A DNA stretch of 64,000 nt from Tubulanus polymorphus (lineage: Eukaryota; Nemertea; Palaeonemertea; Tubulaniformes; Tubulanidae), in contig NC_134029.1 of NCBI RefSeq assembly GCF_964204645.1, positions 1,559,001-1,623,000 on the forward strand, in the 5' to 3' direction. Every line of letters begins with the position of its first letter. The first letter of the stretch is position 1. Below the pieces are notes generated by a model that was given only the letters and a program-made list of their open reading frames with translations, searched no databases and had not been told where the DNA came from. The position numbers and the translations under genes are program-made. Below, piece by piece: positions 51,945 through 64,000 of the stretch.

Positions 51945-54900
51945 AAATAAAATCCATTCAGAGAAATATACCATAACAATCATTCATTTCAGACGAAATG
52001 AGATCCAATTTTAGCCATGTAGAAACTACTTTTCACAGTATTGTAGCAGCATATAATAAACTAAAAGCATTCTGAATGACAGACAATTTACAGTAATCCA
52101 TCGCTGGCTTCTTGTCATCATTATCACGATGGTATGAATCCCTGAAGAGAAAGTTGGAAGTGTTTTCTCTGACAAATGATTGACAGTTTTATACATATTT
52201 CAAACTGCGCCACCACAAAGACAACAATGACCTAACAACATCGCACGTGAAATTATCCAGACGATTGCATCATCATCATCATCATCTCCATAGAAACAAA
52301 GAGATTCCTCATAGAAACAAAGCATGTAGTCATAGAAACAAAGATAGTCGCGGATAGTCGTTTATAAGGAGCACAAAAGAACAAAGAGTATTGTGACAAA
52401 TTCGATGATGCTGCGAAACTGCTGTAAAAAAAAACAAGGGCTTTTTGTCGGTTTTCAGTGAAAAAAGAATTATCAACAGCCCGAAGCATTTGAATTCATG
52501 GAATTGAAGCTTTAGTTGTCTGGGGGTTGGGTGGCATCTGTCACTGATAGACTGTAGTCATACAACAGACGTTATATACAAATATATTGAACAGACTTCA
52601 GAGAAATGTCTGGAATTTCCTGATGATCATTTTCTAAACTAACGCATCGAAACGAACAGGATGTTTTTTTGAGAGAATAATATTTACCAATCAATCAGTA
52701 ATGTTAAAAATGATCACGCTTAGCGCTTAATGTCAGTTCTACAATATTGATCAAAGATAAAGTTTATTCAAAATAGAGAATTTTATTCGATATATAACAA
52801 TCACACTGTTGAGATAAGATAAGAATGTATATTATTTCTTTATTTTCCCTAGTCTGATAATATACAGATATTCAACCTCTGACTAAATACAAATACTTCC
52901 CTGAAATTAGTTCTAACACGGAATATAGTATCTAAACAACTGGATCAACAACATAAAACAGCATAATCTAATTCCATTTAAAACTGACTAAAACTTTCCT
53001 GTTTTTCAATTTGTGGGTTTTCTGCAATAGATTATCAAATATAGTAGAATGTTATCAGTGTACATACCTGCTTTATCAGATAATGAACAATATGAAAACT
53101 TCATCTACTGAAATACATATATATATCCCACACCGCTATATAGAATATATCCTGAATTTGATGAGTTAAAACGACTTGTTTTTCTCAGCGTTCTGTTTCC
53201 TTATAACGCACGCAACCAACACTAGCGATTATCATGTGACACGTGGTTACCATAGAAACAAAACTGCCGTTAAATGAAAAGACGCCACACCCAGGGTCGA
53301 GTGATTACTAAATTTATATAACTATATGAAATTCGATCGATTATGAGTTTATTTTGACTGTCTCTGAATAAATGTACTTAAAATACTTGAAGTCTGGTAA
53401 ACAAAAGATGGATAGTAACACTTCTTAAAGTTTTCATTTTCTCCAATCATGAAATTACGACTAAAAAAGGACTGATGATAAAAACACTTTATAATTCTGA
53501 ATCCAAATACTCCTTTTAATAAGAAATCTTCCTACTCATAAATCATTGATTTGTAAAATAACTTCTACTGAAAATTATTGAATATATATTGTAGGCCTAC
53601 CTAGGAGTACTACTCCAAGCTGTAAGATTGTACGTACTATTGTTGTTTGTCCCTGAACTGTCGAAGACCTTAAAACTGACACAGCCGAAACTGTTATTGA
53701 AAACAAAAACACTTTTGCTTTGAATGAAAGATTCACCGCATTGAATTGATTTTTCCTCTTTAAAAACGGCATTTTGAATCAAGACAAAGTTCAATCATAC
53801 ATCTGTACTTGTTAATATTGCCTGAAGCAAATAGCGGAATCAACTCGAGTTTAATCTATGTAAAGATTTGACCTGTGAAATGAATAAGGATTTCAAATGC
53901 AGCAATAGACAGAACGAGCTCACAGCTAGATTAGTAAAATCTATTCATGATATACCATATTTCTGTTTAACTAGACCCAGTCACTGTATCAAACCTTATA
54001 TACTCGATACGGTCAAACTACGTAAATTCCTGAAAGAAGCTTTTGAACCTCTGTATCCGACTATACCACAAAATCACTACATCATCATTATTACAGCTAT
54101 CATATTTTGTGTTACATGATCCACTATACTTTGTACAAAGTTGGACAAAGTTACAATAAAATGAAATGAAATAAGATTGTGAGGTATGTGATGATGAATT
54201 GGACAAAGATCATCTTGTATCATCAATATCACCACATAATTTTCAATACACATTCTAGAAATTTCTACTCCAGCTGAAATATATCAAATATTGAATTGTG
54301 GATGACTTTATCCATTTGAGTATAAGTACCGCTGCAGTCTAGATGTAGCTCTGAATAAACAATCTAATGAATAACAAATTCCATTGTACAAAATTCAATG
54401 CCTTTTGCATCTAATATTCATCTCTGGGTTAAACCGGTATACTAGAAAAACAATCATCATAAATGTGTCAGAATTATTTGCAATTAAACCCTTAAAACTC
54501 AACTCACTTGAAATTCTGGTATAGAATTCATATTGCCTGTGTGTGTGTGTACATTGCATATCAAACATATAAATGATAAGTAAATATATTCAAATACACG
54601 TCTGTCGTAGTCGTCGTCAGACATGTCGACATTTTGGGTCAAGTCTCTATAATTAACCTATAATATCTATATTTAACATGAATCTTATTTACTGTGATTT
54701 GTCACAATAATTACAGCAGTAATAACAGCCAGCCTCACAGTAGCAGCAGCAGCAGCAGCAGCGGCAGTAGAACAGTCTACCTATATTCATAACAAATTAT
54801 CTTTGAAAAATAATTTACGACCAAATTCAGCACAACAGATTACCGAGTTCAGGTATAAGCTTTTAAATTCTTTTTGCTCGTTCTACATGAATACCATATC

Positions 54901-57568
54901 ACAATATAAACTTCATAGATGTTAATTCAGATTTGATATGATATGAACATTCAATTCTATAAACCAATAGATGTCTAGTTCTGAAGAATTTATCACTTAC
55001 TACATATTCTGTAAAACTTCTTACCTCAGTTCCCTGTACTGCATTTTCCTGAACCTTAGTTTCTAGAACTTCTGTTTCTAGAACTTTAGATTCGTGAACT
55101 TCAGTTTCTAGAACTTTAGATTCGTGAACTTCAGTTTCTAGAACTTTAGATTCGTGAACTTCATTTTCTAGAAATTTAGATTCGTGAACTTCATTTTCTA
55201 GAACTTTAGATTCATGAACTTCATTTTCCAGAACTTTAGATTCGTGAACTTCAGTTTCTAGAGTTTTAGATTCCTGAACTTCAGTTCGCTGAAGTCCAGT
55301 TTGTTGAAGCTCAGTTCCTCGAACCTTTTCTTGAACCTCATTCTCTAGAACTTCAGTTTCACAGACCACTGTTTCTAAAACCTCAGTCTCTTGGACTTCG
55401 TCAATCTGAACGCCAGTTGCTTGAAATTCAGTTTGTTGAACCTGAATGTATTGGTTCGGTTTCGATGACCATAAGCAGCCCATTGTGAACGAGAGATGTT
55501 TTTAAACGCAGCTTAAAATGTCAATATATGTGTATCCAATACTGTAATCCCAAAATCGATTTGATGTTTAATCCTGATAAAGGTTTAAACATACATTCAT
55601 TAACTCGAAAGTTTCTCAATTCCTCATCTGTAGGAATGACGTTCAGTCATATCCATAGAAATGTTCACTGTAGTTTTTGTTATATTGAGAGATCAGTGAT
55701 TAATATGTTGTGTTTCCACTGAATCAAACTCAACAACTCTCAACAATCGCTGAAGTTTTCTTTGCGTAATTAACGAATAAGGATAAAAACGGGATGAAAT
55801 ATGACAGCATCCTTACTGCTGCTGCTGCTGTACCAGATATAAACTATCCCAACACCGTGTGGCGAATATTATCAAATTCCTCGAATCACTTCCTGAATGT
55901 TAAACTATGCGTCCAAACAATTTACACAGAATCTAATATACAAACTACGATTGAACTCAATAAACATCATCGATGTTTAGTTCATCATGATTTAGAGAAT
56001 TTAGATATCTATAAGTTATGATATAGAAAACTTGTAAGATGACTCAGATTCTCATCGAATGTCTAGACAAAATATCTATCTGCCCTTACGTCCCCTCTCT
56101 CTCTCTCTAACTCTCTCATTAAATTCAGAATCATAGGAAAAATATCAATATGTGGAGTGCTGTTAATGTCATGTAAAACACCAGTTTATTGTTTGAACGT
56201 AACTATTGACCTCTTCATTTCAACGGAGACTGAAGCTCAGACAAATCAGTGTCATTAAAGAGGCGTCTATCGTCATCTCATTGAAAATCAGCTGAATATT
56301 CATCGATGAGATGTTATTGACGTTATAAAGAACCCGGAGATTGAACCAGGTCTATCATAGATACCTTCGATTAGCAAAACTTCCCCTGAAATATCGCTTA
56401 ACGTTTGACGCGAAAACTATGACAACCAACGTTAAGATCATCAATCTCGCGTACATTGAATCTGAAAACAATGTCTCGAAATAGACACATTAAAAACCAA
56501 CCTGGAATGTTCGAATATGGACGGTTTCCATTGAGACAGAAGTTTCATTAGGTTTATTGATGACGGCGGGATCGTTAGAAACCTGAGCAGCAGTAGATAC
56601 AAATACACTATCAGCTGACATACACCGTGTAGGCTGCTTCTTACTCGATTTACGTAATCTAAATTAAAAAACATTTCATATTAGTTTATATGAACTAACT
56701 AGAAAATGGGAAAGCTCTTTTCCGGAGGGCTGAGGGTGAGTCTGCATGTTGCCATTACGCTTTATGGTGCGCCACTATACAATTGCAAGCCAGGGGTCAA
56801 ACTGAAAGTGTTTAAGTTACTTCATACACAGAGGACCATTCAAAATGACCGATCTAAGCAGATTCTCTTTCATAGTGACAACGCACAGATTTTCTGGTCT
56901 CCTGAAGTTTGTTGAAGTTTGTGTTGGTTCTGCTGTAAATCTATGCTAATAAATGATCTTTCAACCGAAATAATCAATTAACTTTCAGTTTTTATCTTAA
57001 CATTTTAACAATAGGATTTCAGTTTATTATAAAATAGAGCAATATTTGAATAGTTTTCGTACCTTGAAAATGGTTTAAATGAATGTTGTTTATGATCGTC
57101 GTGTTTAATGAGATCCGATGTTGATTTCGGACGGACGGATACCGGAACGATTTGTGATGATTCGTTCGCCGGATCATCTTTACTCGGCAAACGGGATTTA
57201 CGACCACGAAACGTGAATAAACGACGTAATCCTCGTAATCCTTTAAATTTCTTTCTTTTCTCGTGAACGCCCACTTCTGAAAAACAACAAAAAAGTTGAA
57301 ACCAAAAGAAATTTAGATCATTATGCAAAGATAACAAGGAGAATTATCAGCGCGGCCGGATAAAAGTTCGCATCAACATAGAATTTTAATACATTCATCT
57401 GTTTATTTCTCGCTACTTAAAATAAATGACAAGATGCAAATTTCTCAATCACAATCAAAATGATCATCTAATTCGTATATTCTAACACATACCTTCTTGA
57501 TCATACGTGATCATATCAGCAGACGATGCTGATGACGTCGATGTCGTAACTCTTAATTTGTCTTTCAT
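48000..57568 (-). CDS. CRACD-like: CRACD/KIAA1211-like actin regulator (DUF4592 type)
   Basis: In vertebrates, CRACD (CRAD) inhibits capping protein and promotes actin polymerisation. Long-form exons: 57568-57493, 57276-57063, 56658-56502, 50543-50415, 50327-50198, 50049-49928, 49434-48595, 48116-48000; 1785 nt, 594 aa. The N-terminus has a basic segment (HEKRKKFKGLRGLRRLFTFRG), then MSADSVFVS, similar to the SHDSIF motif of the family, DELFKKIKNRN and a Ser-rich part. The large exon is low-complexity (Pro, Ala, Asn, Thr runs) and contains EPSWIALARKKQ, matching the EPxWxxLAxxK block of CRACD proteins. Family assignment rests on these short blocks, so it is moderate. Intron 3 is about 6 kb and contains an alternative first exon. 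All joins are GT-AG and in frame. Confidence 0.7.
48281..48412. repeat. Degenerate foldback element in CRACD-like intron 7
   Basis: GATCCAGTTACACAGCCATAG at the left and ACTATGCAACGGGGCC at the right form imperfect inverted ends of the GGxTCCAGTTxCACAG type. A further partial copy precedes it at about 48189. Both are more decayed than the 22092 element. Confidence 0.45.
51655..51780. repeat. GA-rich simple-sequence tract
   Basis: Purine-rich run of GAGAGAGAAGAGAGGCAG-like sequence in the large CRACD-like intron, strand-asymmetric over about 125 bp. The open frames on the minus strand here are Ser/Leu low complexity and not credible genes. Confidence 0.8.
51914..51942. repeat. (CAG)n trinucleotide repeat
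   Basis: About nine CAG units in the large CRACD-like intron, preceded by an interrupted CAGCAGCAGCACCGG stretch. A second (AGC)n run lies at 54739-54769. Neither falls in a predicted exon. Confidence 0.85.
55025..55483 (-). CDS. CRACD-like: Alternative first exon of the CRACD-like gene, with decapeptide repeats
   Basis: An open exon of 153 codons starts MGCLWSSK and ends at a GTAAGA donor (GGAACTGAG|GTAAGA) in phase 0, exactly the phase needed to splice to exon 50543-50415. The spliced product would be 598 aa, replacing the basic N-terminus of the long form. MGxxxS is an N-myristoylation motif and Cys3 could be palmitoylated, suggesting membrane attachment. The rest is Glu/Val-rich: irregular TEVQETEVLE-type repeats, then about seven near-exact copies of VHESKVLETE or VHESKVLENE from a 30-bp tandem repeat (about 55057-55275). 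It may form an extended helix. Alternatively it is a separate small gene. No known domain is recognised. Confidence 0.55.
55057..55275. repeat. 30-bp coding tandem repeat
   Basis: About seven copies of TTCTAGAACTTTAGATTCGT plus GAACTTCA(G/T)T. Differences between units are mostly single bases and keep the frame open on the minus strand, giving the VHESKVLE(T/N)E decapeptide. Confidence 0.9.
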
Positions 57569-60305
57569 TTTTCCTTATTTACATTTAAACGATTTCTAAA
57601 AATACATAAAAATCCCCACTATTTATAGATAATTTTGCATTTATCTAAATATTTCAGGCAATTCCTTCCAGAGAATTGACAGCAGATCTAAGCTGAATGC
57701 CTCCCGACAACTTACTGAATATATAGTAATTCTATAATAGGTCAAGATTAAATTCTTTCAGAAATTACTATAGATTTAACATTCTCTGGATATTTAAAAT
57801 GGTGTCAATTTGACGGCTCTTGTCTCGGTTATTTTCCTAACACATTAGATCTTTATTCTAGTTTGAATAGCGTATTATAAGAAGCTTGTAGATTTTCATA
57901 GGTATAATTAATTACAACCACATGAAATACAAAACTCAGGTCACAGAATTATATACAGTTTGGTGCAGATTATTTCATTGAAGCGAAATCTGACAATTAA
58001 ACACTTAAAATTCAAAAGCTTGAATAATCAACTTATAAATGGTCATCATTGCATTCAATGATGGCTGTTAGAAAACAGCCAAATGTTAGGTCCCAATATA
58101 CATTTTGAATTTCGAGAAAGATTTTCAGTCAAATATCAGATTTTGCTTTTTTCAAGGATACGTTTCTATAGTCCATACACAACAACCTTTATCTAGTCTA
58201 CATTTGTTTTAAAAAGTACAGGAACAGACAGATTGTAGTAGACCTGGTTACCTATAAACAAATAATACCTGATTAAAACTGTTTTTTCCAGTGAAAAGTA
58301 ATTCATTCATCCCTGAAACTACATCAGCATGAATTCACACATAATACTGAACTCCTGTCGAAACAATTTCAGAAAGTCATGAATACAATAAATAAACCCC
58401 CGCTATTTCTAATATACGTCAACTGTCAAACAGGACTTTACAATAAAAACTGTGCCATGTTTTATGTCTGGAGAATCATGAATTGATTATTATTCTGTAT
58501 GTAAGACAAATATCAAAGAGCCCTCAAAAATATGCTAATGGTTTAATATCGTTGATGAAAATATGAATAGCAAAAAATTAATCAGTCAAAAAATGTGAGA
58601 AAGAAAAAGTTCATTTCAAAGTTCAGTGCCAATAGTTTCAATGATGAATTTTCTAGCTACGCAATAGATGAGGTTATTTACCTGTAGCAACCAGCAGTGA
58701 CCGTTGCAGTGAATGTATTAATAAGACATGATTTTACACGCAGTCACACATCCACGCACAGGAGTGAGTTGTTGCTAGGAATTCACTGAACATTGAGATT
58801 GCGTGATAAAAATTAATTGAATATCACTGTGTACGAGACACTGTTACACTATAGACCCAGTACTGTTCATTATAAACATGACATATTACTGTAGATACTG
58901 TATTGAATAACACGATACTGTATTGAATAACACGCTGCAGTATCAGGTTACGATAACACCTATTCATATTCTATTCTTACTTATTAAAAATCTTCAAATA
59001 GATTATAACAATACTATCCAGAATAATGTTTCATTTACGAACAAACGGGGCCCATGAAAATCATAACCTTCCTCACATTCACAGTAGGTCCTGCTACCAA
59101 AAGATTTGACTAAGAGCGAATCTGATCATTTATAGAAGGCCTATATGAACAGTTCATGTTCATTTAGGTTTTAGGTAAATTGTTAATTACAAACTATGTT
59201 CCAATTAATTGAAATTAAACATATGTCATCAATTTACTAATTTTGTAAGTTCCATGTAGGCCCTATTCCATTTGTGATTTAATATTCTCTTTAGGCCTAA
59301 TTGATGATGGAATAAATATTATTACTATTATCATTATCATTATACACTTATTACTGACGTCAAAAGATCTACCTGGTTCTAAAAGTGTGTCAAATCCTTA
59401 CTGATATACTGTGTTAAGAGTGTTTGAAATAAATTCATATCTATCCAATATTCAAAATAACTCCACTGCACAACAGCACATATCTATATACCCAGCACAA
59501 ATAAATTTAAAAAATACAGCCAGTCATTGTTTCATTAGTTCAATGTAAGTTCACACCCTAAATGATATACACAACGAAAATACATTAAAAATGTGTGTCA
59601 TTCGGGTATCATTGATGACAATCAGGACTAAGGGTTTTATTTCAGCATTCAGCAGTTTAGGGCTTGAGCTGTTAAATACTGTCTAGGATAGAAACACTTT
59701 GGAAGCAATCCACCTGTTAGATCTAAATTTTTGGACTACGTTTTAGGAATGCAGAATTATCTATATATTCAAGAGGAGCCCATTCATGGTTAAATTGAAT
59801 GAAAGTTTTCCCCATGGCTGAACCTAGGTCCGTGCTTCAACGCACGCACGGACAAACAACCATTTAGTCTATCAATCAATGAACCATTGAATGATTGGTA
59901 GTAAGTCACTTTAAATTAAAACCCTGAAAATAATTGTTTGTCAAGTTGTTAATTTCTTGGTTTCTATACCTGTATTTATTTCACATGTAATTCTCGCGTG
60001 CGATCCTGTTAATGTTAGACCCATCATTATTCAAAAAATAATCATCTGTTCGTTTGTTTTGACATTTCTATGCACACGAATCGATATTAAATCGCATAAC
60101 CCTGACCCTGATTCGGCGCACGTCACTTTCGATTCCACGCTGAGTAAGATAGCGAAAACGGCCACCGACGTACTACCTTTAGTCATAGCTAAATTTACTT
60201 CCGTGTTTGCGTAGAAAAGAAGAAAATTATCTCTAAACTTCTTTTTTAGACTTAAAATCGATTGACAAGCGTTTTAACCATCGCCCCTGTTAAAATAAAC
60301 ACACA
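57569..60305. other. Intergenic region between CRACD-like (-) and C4orf33-like (+)
   Basis: About 2.7 kb, AT-rich, presumably with both promoters. An in-frame stretch at about 60090-60213 (+), reading ...HVTFDSTLSKIAKTATDVL and ending in TAG, has coding-like composition but no start or splice partner I could establish. A short direct duplication (ACTGTATTGAATAACACG) occurs at about 58890-58935. Confidence 0.45.
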
Positions 60306-61682
60306 ATGAGCAGGTAGCAAAAATAGATTGATGTTTATATTCCTCTAATTGATGTAGAATTACAAAAAATATCGACCAATTCAATTCAATGCATTTTACT
60401 GCCGTTTCAATTAAACGCTCAATCAATTTTATTTTTCAGAATTAACGCATTCATCTCCGCTGAATGTTTATTTAATGTTTTGCCGAAAGAAATGATTAAT
60501 GGTATATTTGAATAGTAAGAAATTATGGAAATGATAATTTCCTTTTCAGTTTTAAGTTTACAATTGATAAACAGTGGGATTCTACAGATGTTAATCACGA
60601 TAAACGAGTTGAAATATCATTAGAACCTTCGACAGATAACAACAGTGGTTCGCTGATCATTAAAATCACAGCTCCTTTCTTCGATGATCCCGCCAGACCT
60701 GATGGTGAACCGGGAGAACCTTTCCCACAGCTCTGGGATTATGAAGGTATCATATTAGACCACTTGACCAATAATCAACTACCGGTACAGTATGCAATAT
60801 CTACTTCAATTATTCAGGAAAAGATATTCATTTTTTCTTCATTTCGATTTCAGTTGTTGAAGTATTTTTCCTCGGAGATGATGAAAAATATTTGGAAGTT
60901 GAACTTTCTCCGTAAGTTTACGACATTGTCAGAGAAAACCTCATTTCTTCCAAGTAAATGAATGAATACTATAAGCCGTTTTTGTTGTTGTAGACACGGG
61001 CAACATCTAGTGCTGTTACTGAATGGATGCAGAAAATGTTTTAAGGTAAAGAATTTTTTCTCATTTGTAGTCCACATTATCAAGTTGGGATATGGTTCCA
61101 CATTTCTTGATTACAATTTGAGTGGATCCTGATTTTTAGTGTTTGACACTGATTTAATTTCAGGATCAGCTCAGTTTAAAGTACACCGCTCGGATAGATG
61201 GTACTCAGTGGTCCGGTGAAGCTGTTTTACCAGCTGATTATTTTCCACCCAACGTCAGCAAGTTAAATGCGTACGCGATTTACGGTAGTGGAAATAACAG
61301 ACAATATGAAGCGTTGTATCCGGTACCGAAGGATCTATTTTCACAGCCAGATTTGTAAGTAGATCATTATTACGTTGAAAACTTATCCAAATCATGAATT
61401 ATAATCAGTAAATTGAATTGTGAAAATTCAAAAATAGAGCTGGACCAACAAATGTTAAGTTTCACTCTTAAGTCCAGTTTCAGCCTAAAACGGTTAAGTT
61501 TGAATTTCCATAATGGTGAATCAAATTCAAACCGTGAACTATGGTTAGGACTGGCTCCTGCTGATATTTTGTTTCTTATTTTTTATTTCAGTCATCGGTT
61601 AGAATATTTCCAGTCTATAGACTTTAAGAATTTGGTGCCTTCGACACAAAACCGATCAGACTACTGGAAGAATATAACATAG
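60306..61682 (+). CDS. C4orf33-like: UPF0462 protein C4orf33 homologue
   Basis: Small conserved protein of unknown function with a predicted carbohydrate-binding-like beta-sandwich. Exons: 60306-60313, 60550-60746, 60854-60911, 60994-61045, 61164-61354, 61592-61682; 597 nt, 198 aa, matching the usual 199. Family blocks in order: [92 protein letters not shown] and [11 protein letters not shown]. The first exon would code only M-S and two bases; it was chosen for its phase and GTAGCA donor and is tentative. The remaining five exons are secure. Poly(A) signal near 62116. Confidence 0.88.
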
Positions 61683-63158
61683 TTAATTCATCAATGAATG
61701 ATCGACTAATAAGGAAATGAGGACATTCAAGTGAAGGATATTAATAACAGTGGAAGCTCATTACAACAAACTTCAGGGGACCAGAAAATTTGTTTCTAGT
61801 ATCCGATAAATCGTTTTATCCGATGTTCTATTGCTCTTTAATGAGTCCTTGAACTTTTCAGCTGTGTCCTTGTTTGGAAGTGTATTTCTAGTCGAATAAG
61901 AATGTCTTGTATAATATCGTTGAATAACCACATCTTGCGTAAAGAATCGGGATGTGCTGCCATCTGGGAGATAATACGAACACTAATCACTGTTTACCGT
62001 CAGTTTTCTAGGACACTGTAAAATACCGGTGCTAATTACCACGACTTGTCAGACATAATTTACAAAATATTTGTTAAATATTTCCAGAACTGTAGCAAGT
62101 TATTTTTCATACCGGAATAAATAGATTTGATCAATTATCAAGAGAGTAATAAATTTCCTAGTTTTACTGACTAATGGGAGACATGTGCATCACTTCATGC
62201 ACTAATAATCATATTATTTCATATTCTTACGTAATCTAAATTTGCTGCCGTTTGAAAGATGAATTATTAACACATAAACATCAGATGGTTTGGTTGATAT
62301 TCCCAGGATTTTCATTCATTTTCCATATGAAATCAAAAATTCATAAATGACGAGCTCATTCCCGGGCATAATCAGGGTGACCACCGAATGGTAAAATAAA
62401 ATAGATGAATTTCGTGAAAAGTCTAGCAGCTTTTATCAATATCAAATCCTGGGATCAGGTGCACGACATTTTAATAAATCTGTCTCTTTTCTGGACAAAT
62501 CAATATCAATTCGATCCAATTCCACAGTTGTGAGTTCAGAGTTAATGAAAATAATGAACTTATCTTAACTCAAAACTGTGGAACCGGGTCCCGAAATTCA
62601 TCATAATATTTACTGAAGAATTATTATTTCAGTAAGACCCTCATTGCTAGTGCCGGTTTATGCATTCTTCACAATAAAATGAATCCATAATCTATTTGGA
62701 AATGTTGTCAATTCATTCGATTTGTTCAGTATTTCGATTAAGTGATGAATATAAATATCATTATTGATATTTGGGTGGAGTCAAATAGACACACAGACAG
62801 ACACACACAGATTACTCATTGTACTCGGTGTGAGTGAGAGACTGGTAATCTAAGACAGTCGTAATCTGCGCTCATTGTTTTCGATTTAGAATATCAACGA
62901 GGCAGTGTTTGAATCTATAAACTCCACTCTAGTTTTCACGCGAGTTTTAACTCGCTGCTACTCACAATGATTAGCGGTAAATCAGTGAGATGATGTCTCC
63001 ACGCCATCGTTATAATACTCTATATCGGTTAACTGTTACCATGGTAACAGATTCTACATCCATCGTCGTCGTCGTCGGTTTAAGCAGACGGGTTGACGTC
63101 GTCTGTCTCTCCTCGCGCCGCAGACGGACACAGGAAATAGATTTTTAAAATTGTAATC
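61683..63158. other. Intergenic region right of the C4orf33-like gene
   Basis: 3' UTR and spacer; it contains a foldback element at 62512-62592. The last 150 bp before 63159 is GC-richer (CGTCGTCGTCGTCGG, CTCGCGCCGCAGACGG), consistent with a promoter and leader for the gene starting there. Confidence 0.5.
62512..62592. repeat. Foldback element, short form
   Basis: GATCCAATTCCACAGTTGTG at the left faces CTCAAAACTGTGGAACCGGGTCC at the right around a GTTAATGAAAATAATGAAC centre. About 81 bp; same family as 22092-22217 and 38408-38492. Confidence 0.75.
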
Positions 63159-63196
63159 ATGAACTTCGGGCCAGAGACTGTGAAAAACACGTTCAG
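63159..63196 (+). CDS. First coding exon of an unidentified gene running off the right edge
   Basis: An ATG at 63159 opens MNFGPETVKNTF plus two bases and ends at an AG|GTAATT donor. A GC-rich leader precedes it. The rest of the gene is outside the window or too short to recognise in the remaining 0.8 kb, where I see no second exon. I do not recognise the product. Confidence 0.45.
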
Positions 63197-64000
63197 GTAA
63201 TTTCCGTTCGATTAATTAGATCGGAGAATTAGCGGTACCTACCTAAAAAATTGATCAGAAGGGTCCCAGCCGGCGAGGTGTAGGATACAGACAATAACAA
63301 CTATACGTGTATATATATAACAATTTGTATTGATGCGTGACATAATTTAGTTTTGTGTTAAAAAAATTTGTTTTTAAGAATGAAACATGAATGATTTGAA
63401 CACTGTCCAGACAGTGATTGGACAGTTCGGGAAGAGGAGGACATTATCAGGAAATATTCTTACGCAGTTTAATCAGGTTCTACATGAACTCGTCGTATGA
63501 AGAGGCACCTCAAACATAAATATATTAGAAATATTAATTACCAATTAACAATTAGAGATACACTGTAAACATGTAATATTGAATGGGGCAACGTTGAATG
63601 AATGATGTAGTGTATTTCTATTACATTGTAGCCATAACTAACAATAAAGGCTGAACCTAAAACAGGTATCAATCTGGGCCGGGTCTCATAGACTGGGTAT
63701 CAAAGCTACCCCTAGAGGTAAATTAAACATCATAATAACAATGAAAACCATGGTAATAACTGATAAAATTTCAAAATGCTTCAAGGATATTTTGCTCCAA
63801 CGTCTATGCAACTGAGCCCTGGTGTCTACACCTCCTCACACTTTCAATACTTTATCACCATTCTTGCAATTTCATTGATTAAACATAAATTGAATTAAGA
63901 AGAAATTAAGTCAATTTAATAGTAAAATCTTTTATAAAAATGGGCCCAGGACTGAGGATTGATACCTGCCATTGATTACACACATTATCAAAAACTTTGC
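63197..64000. other. Presumed intron 1 of the right-edge gene
   Basis: AT-rich sequence after the donor at 63197; no acceptor-plus-open-frame combination is convincing before the window ends. Confidence 0.4.

Noticed and set aside
53868-54119. 83-codon open frame on the plus strand within the large CRACD-like intron
   Set aside because: No family resemblance, no splice partners, and its first Met is internal; chance occurrence is more likely.
1-64000. CRISPR arrays, bacterial operons, ribosome-binding sites or prophage features
   Set aside because: Gene structure is eukaryotic throughout; no repeat-spacer arrays or bacterial gene organisation are present.

Overview
The window is animal nuclear DNA: AT-rich, with intron-split genes using GT-AG splice sites, AATAAA signals, one tRNA gene, and many short transposon-derived repeats lying in introns. 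The gene set (TM2D3, WDR41, GKAP1, LINS1, CRACD-like, MRPL24, CYP4, MATE transporter, C4orf33 family) is metazoan. The compact introns, two divergent intronless rhodopsin-type GPCRs and an extended-SDR gene suggest a marine invertebrate, perhaps a lophotrochozoan such as a mollusc. Species is not determinable from this alone. All multi-exon models below were built by hand from splice sites and conserved protein sequence; in each the exon lengths sum to a whole number of codons.

Layout, left to right: intronless GPCR (1681-2625, +); DGAT2/MOGAT acyltransferase (3105-5381, -), head-to-head with TM2D3 (5708-7489, +); MRPL24 (7922-12930, -), whose 3.8 kb first intron contains adenosine kinase on the opposite strand (10614-11977, +); WDR41 (13657-19842, -), whose 2.7 kb first intron contains a divergent family-31 glycosyltransferase on the opposite strand (17539-19291, +); CYP4 cytochrome P450 (20502-24294, +); GKAP1 (26260-28429, -), head-to-head with a small gene encoding only the central part of cohesin RAD21 (28470-30648, +), whose stop codon lies 2 bp before the LINS1 start codon (30651-33724, +); a single-exon NAD(P)-binding epimerase-like gene (35726-37009, +); tRNA-Arg(UCG) (-); a MATE/SLC47 transporter (38149-45716, +) with a pair of mutually exclusive exons and a second intronless GPCR inside its last intron (43860-44825, +); a CRACD/KIAA1211-like actin regulator (48000-57568, -) with an alternative first exon coding decapeptide repeats; a C4orf33-family gene (60306-61682, +); and the first coding exon of a gene running off the right edge (63159-63196, +).

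The genes do not form one pathway. The main themes are gene-in-intron nesting (three cases, each guest nearly or fully intronless), close head-to-head pairs, and several families of short inverted-repeat elements. One of these families appears to have seeded a GC-rich minisatellite in a WDR41 intron. The most unusual items are the mini-RAD21 gene, the GT31-like protein with altered DxD and apparently reversed membrane topology, the MATE exon pair, and the CRACD alternative N-terminus.
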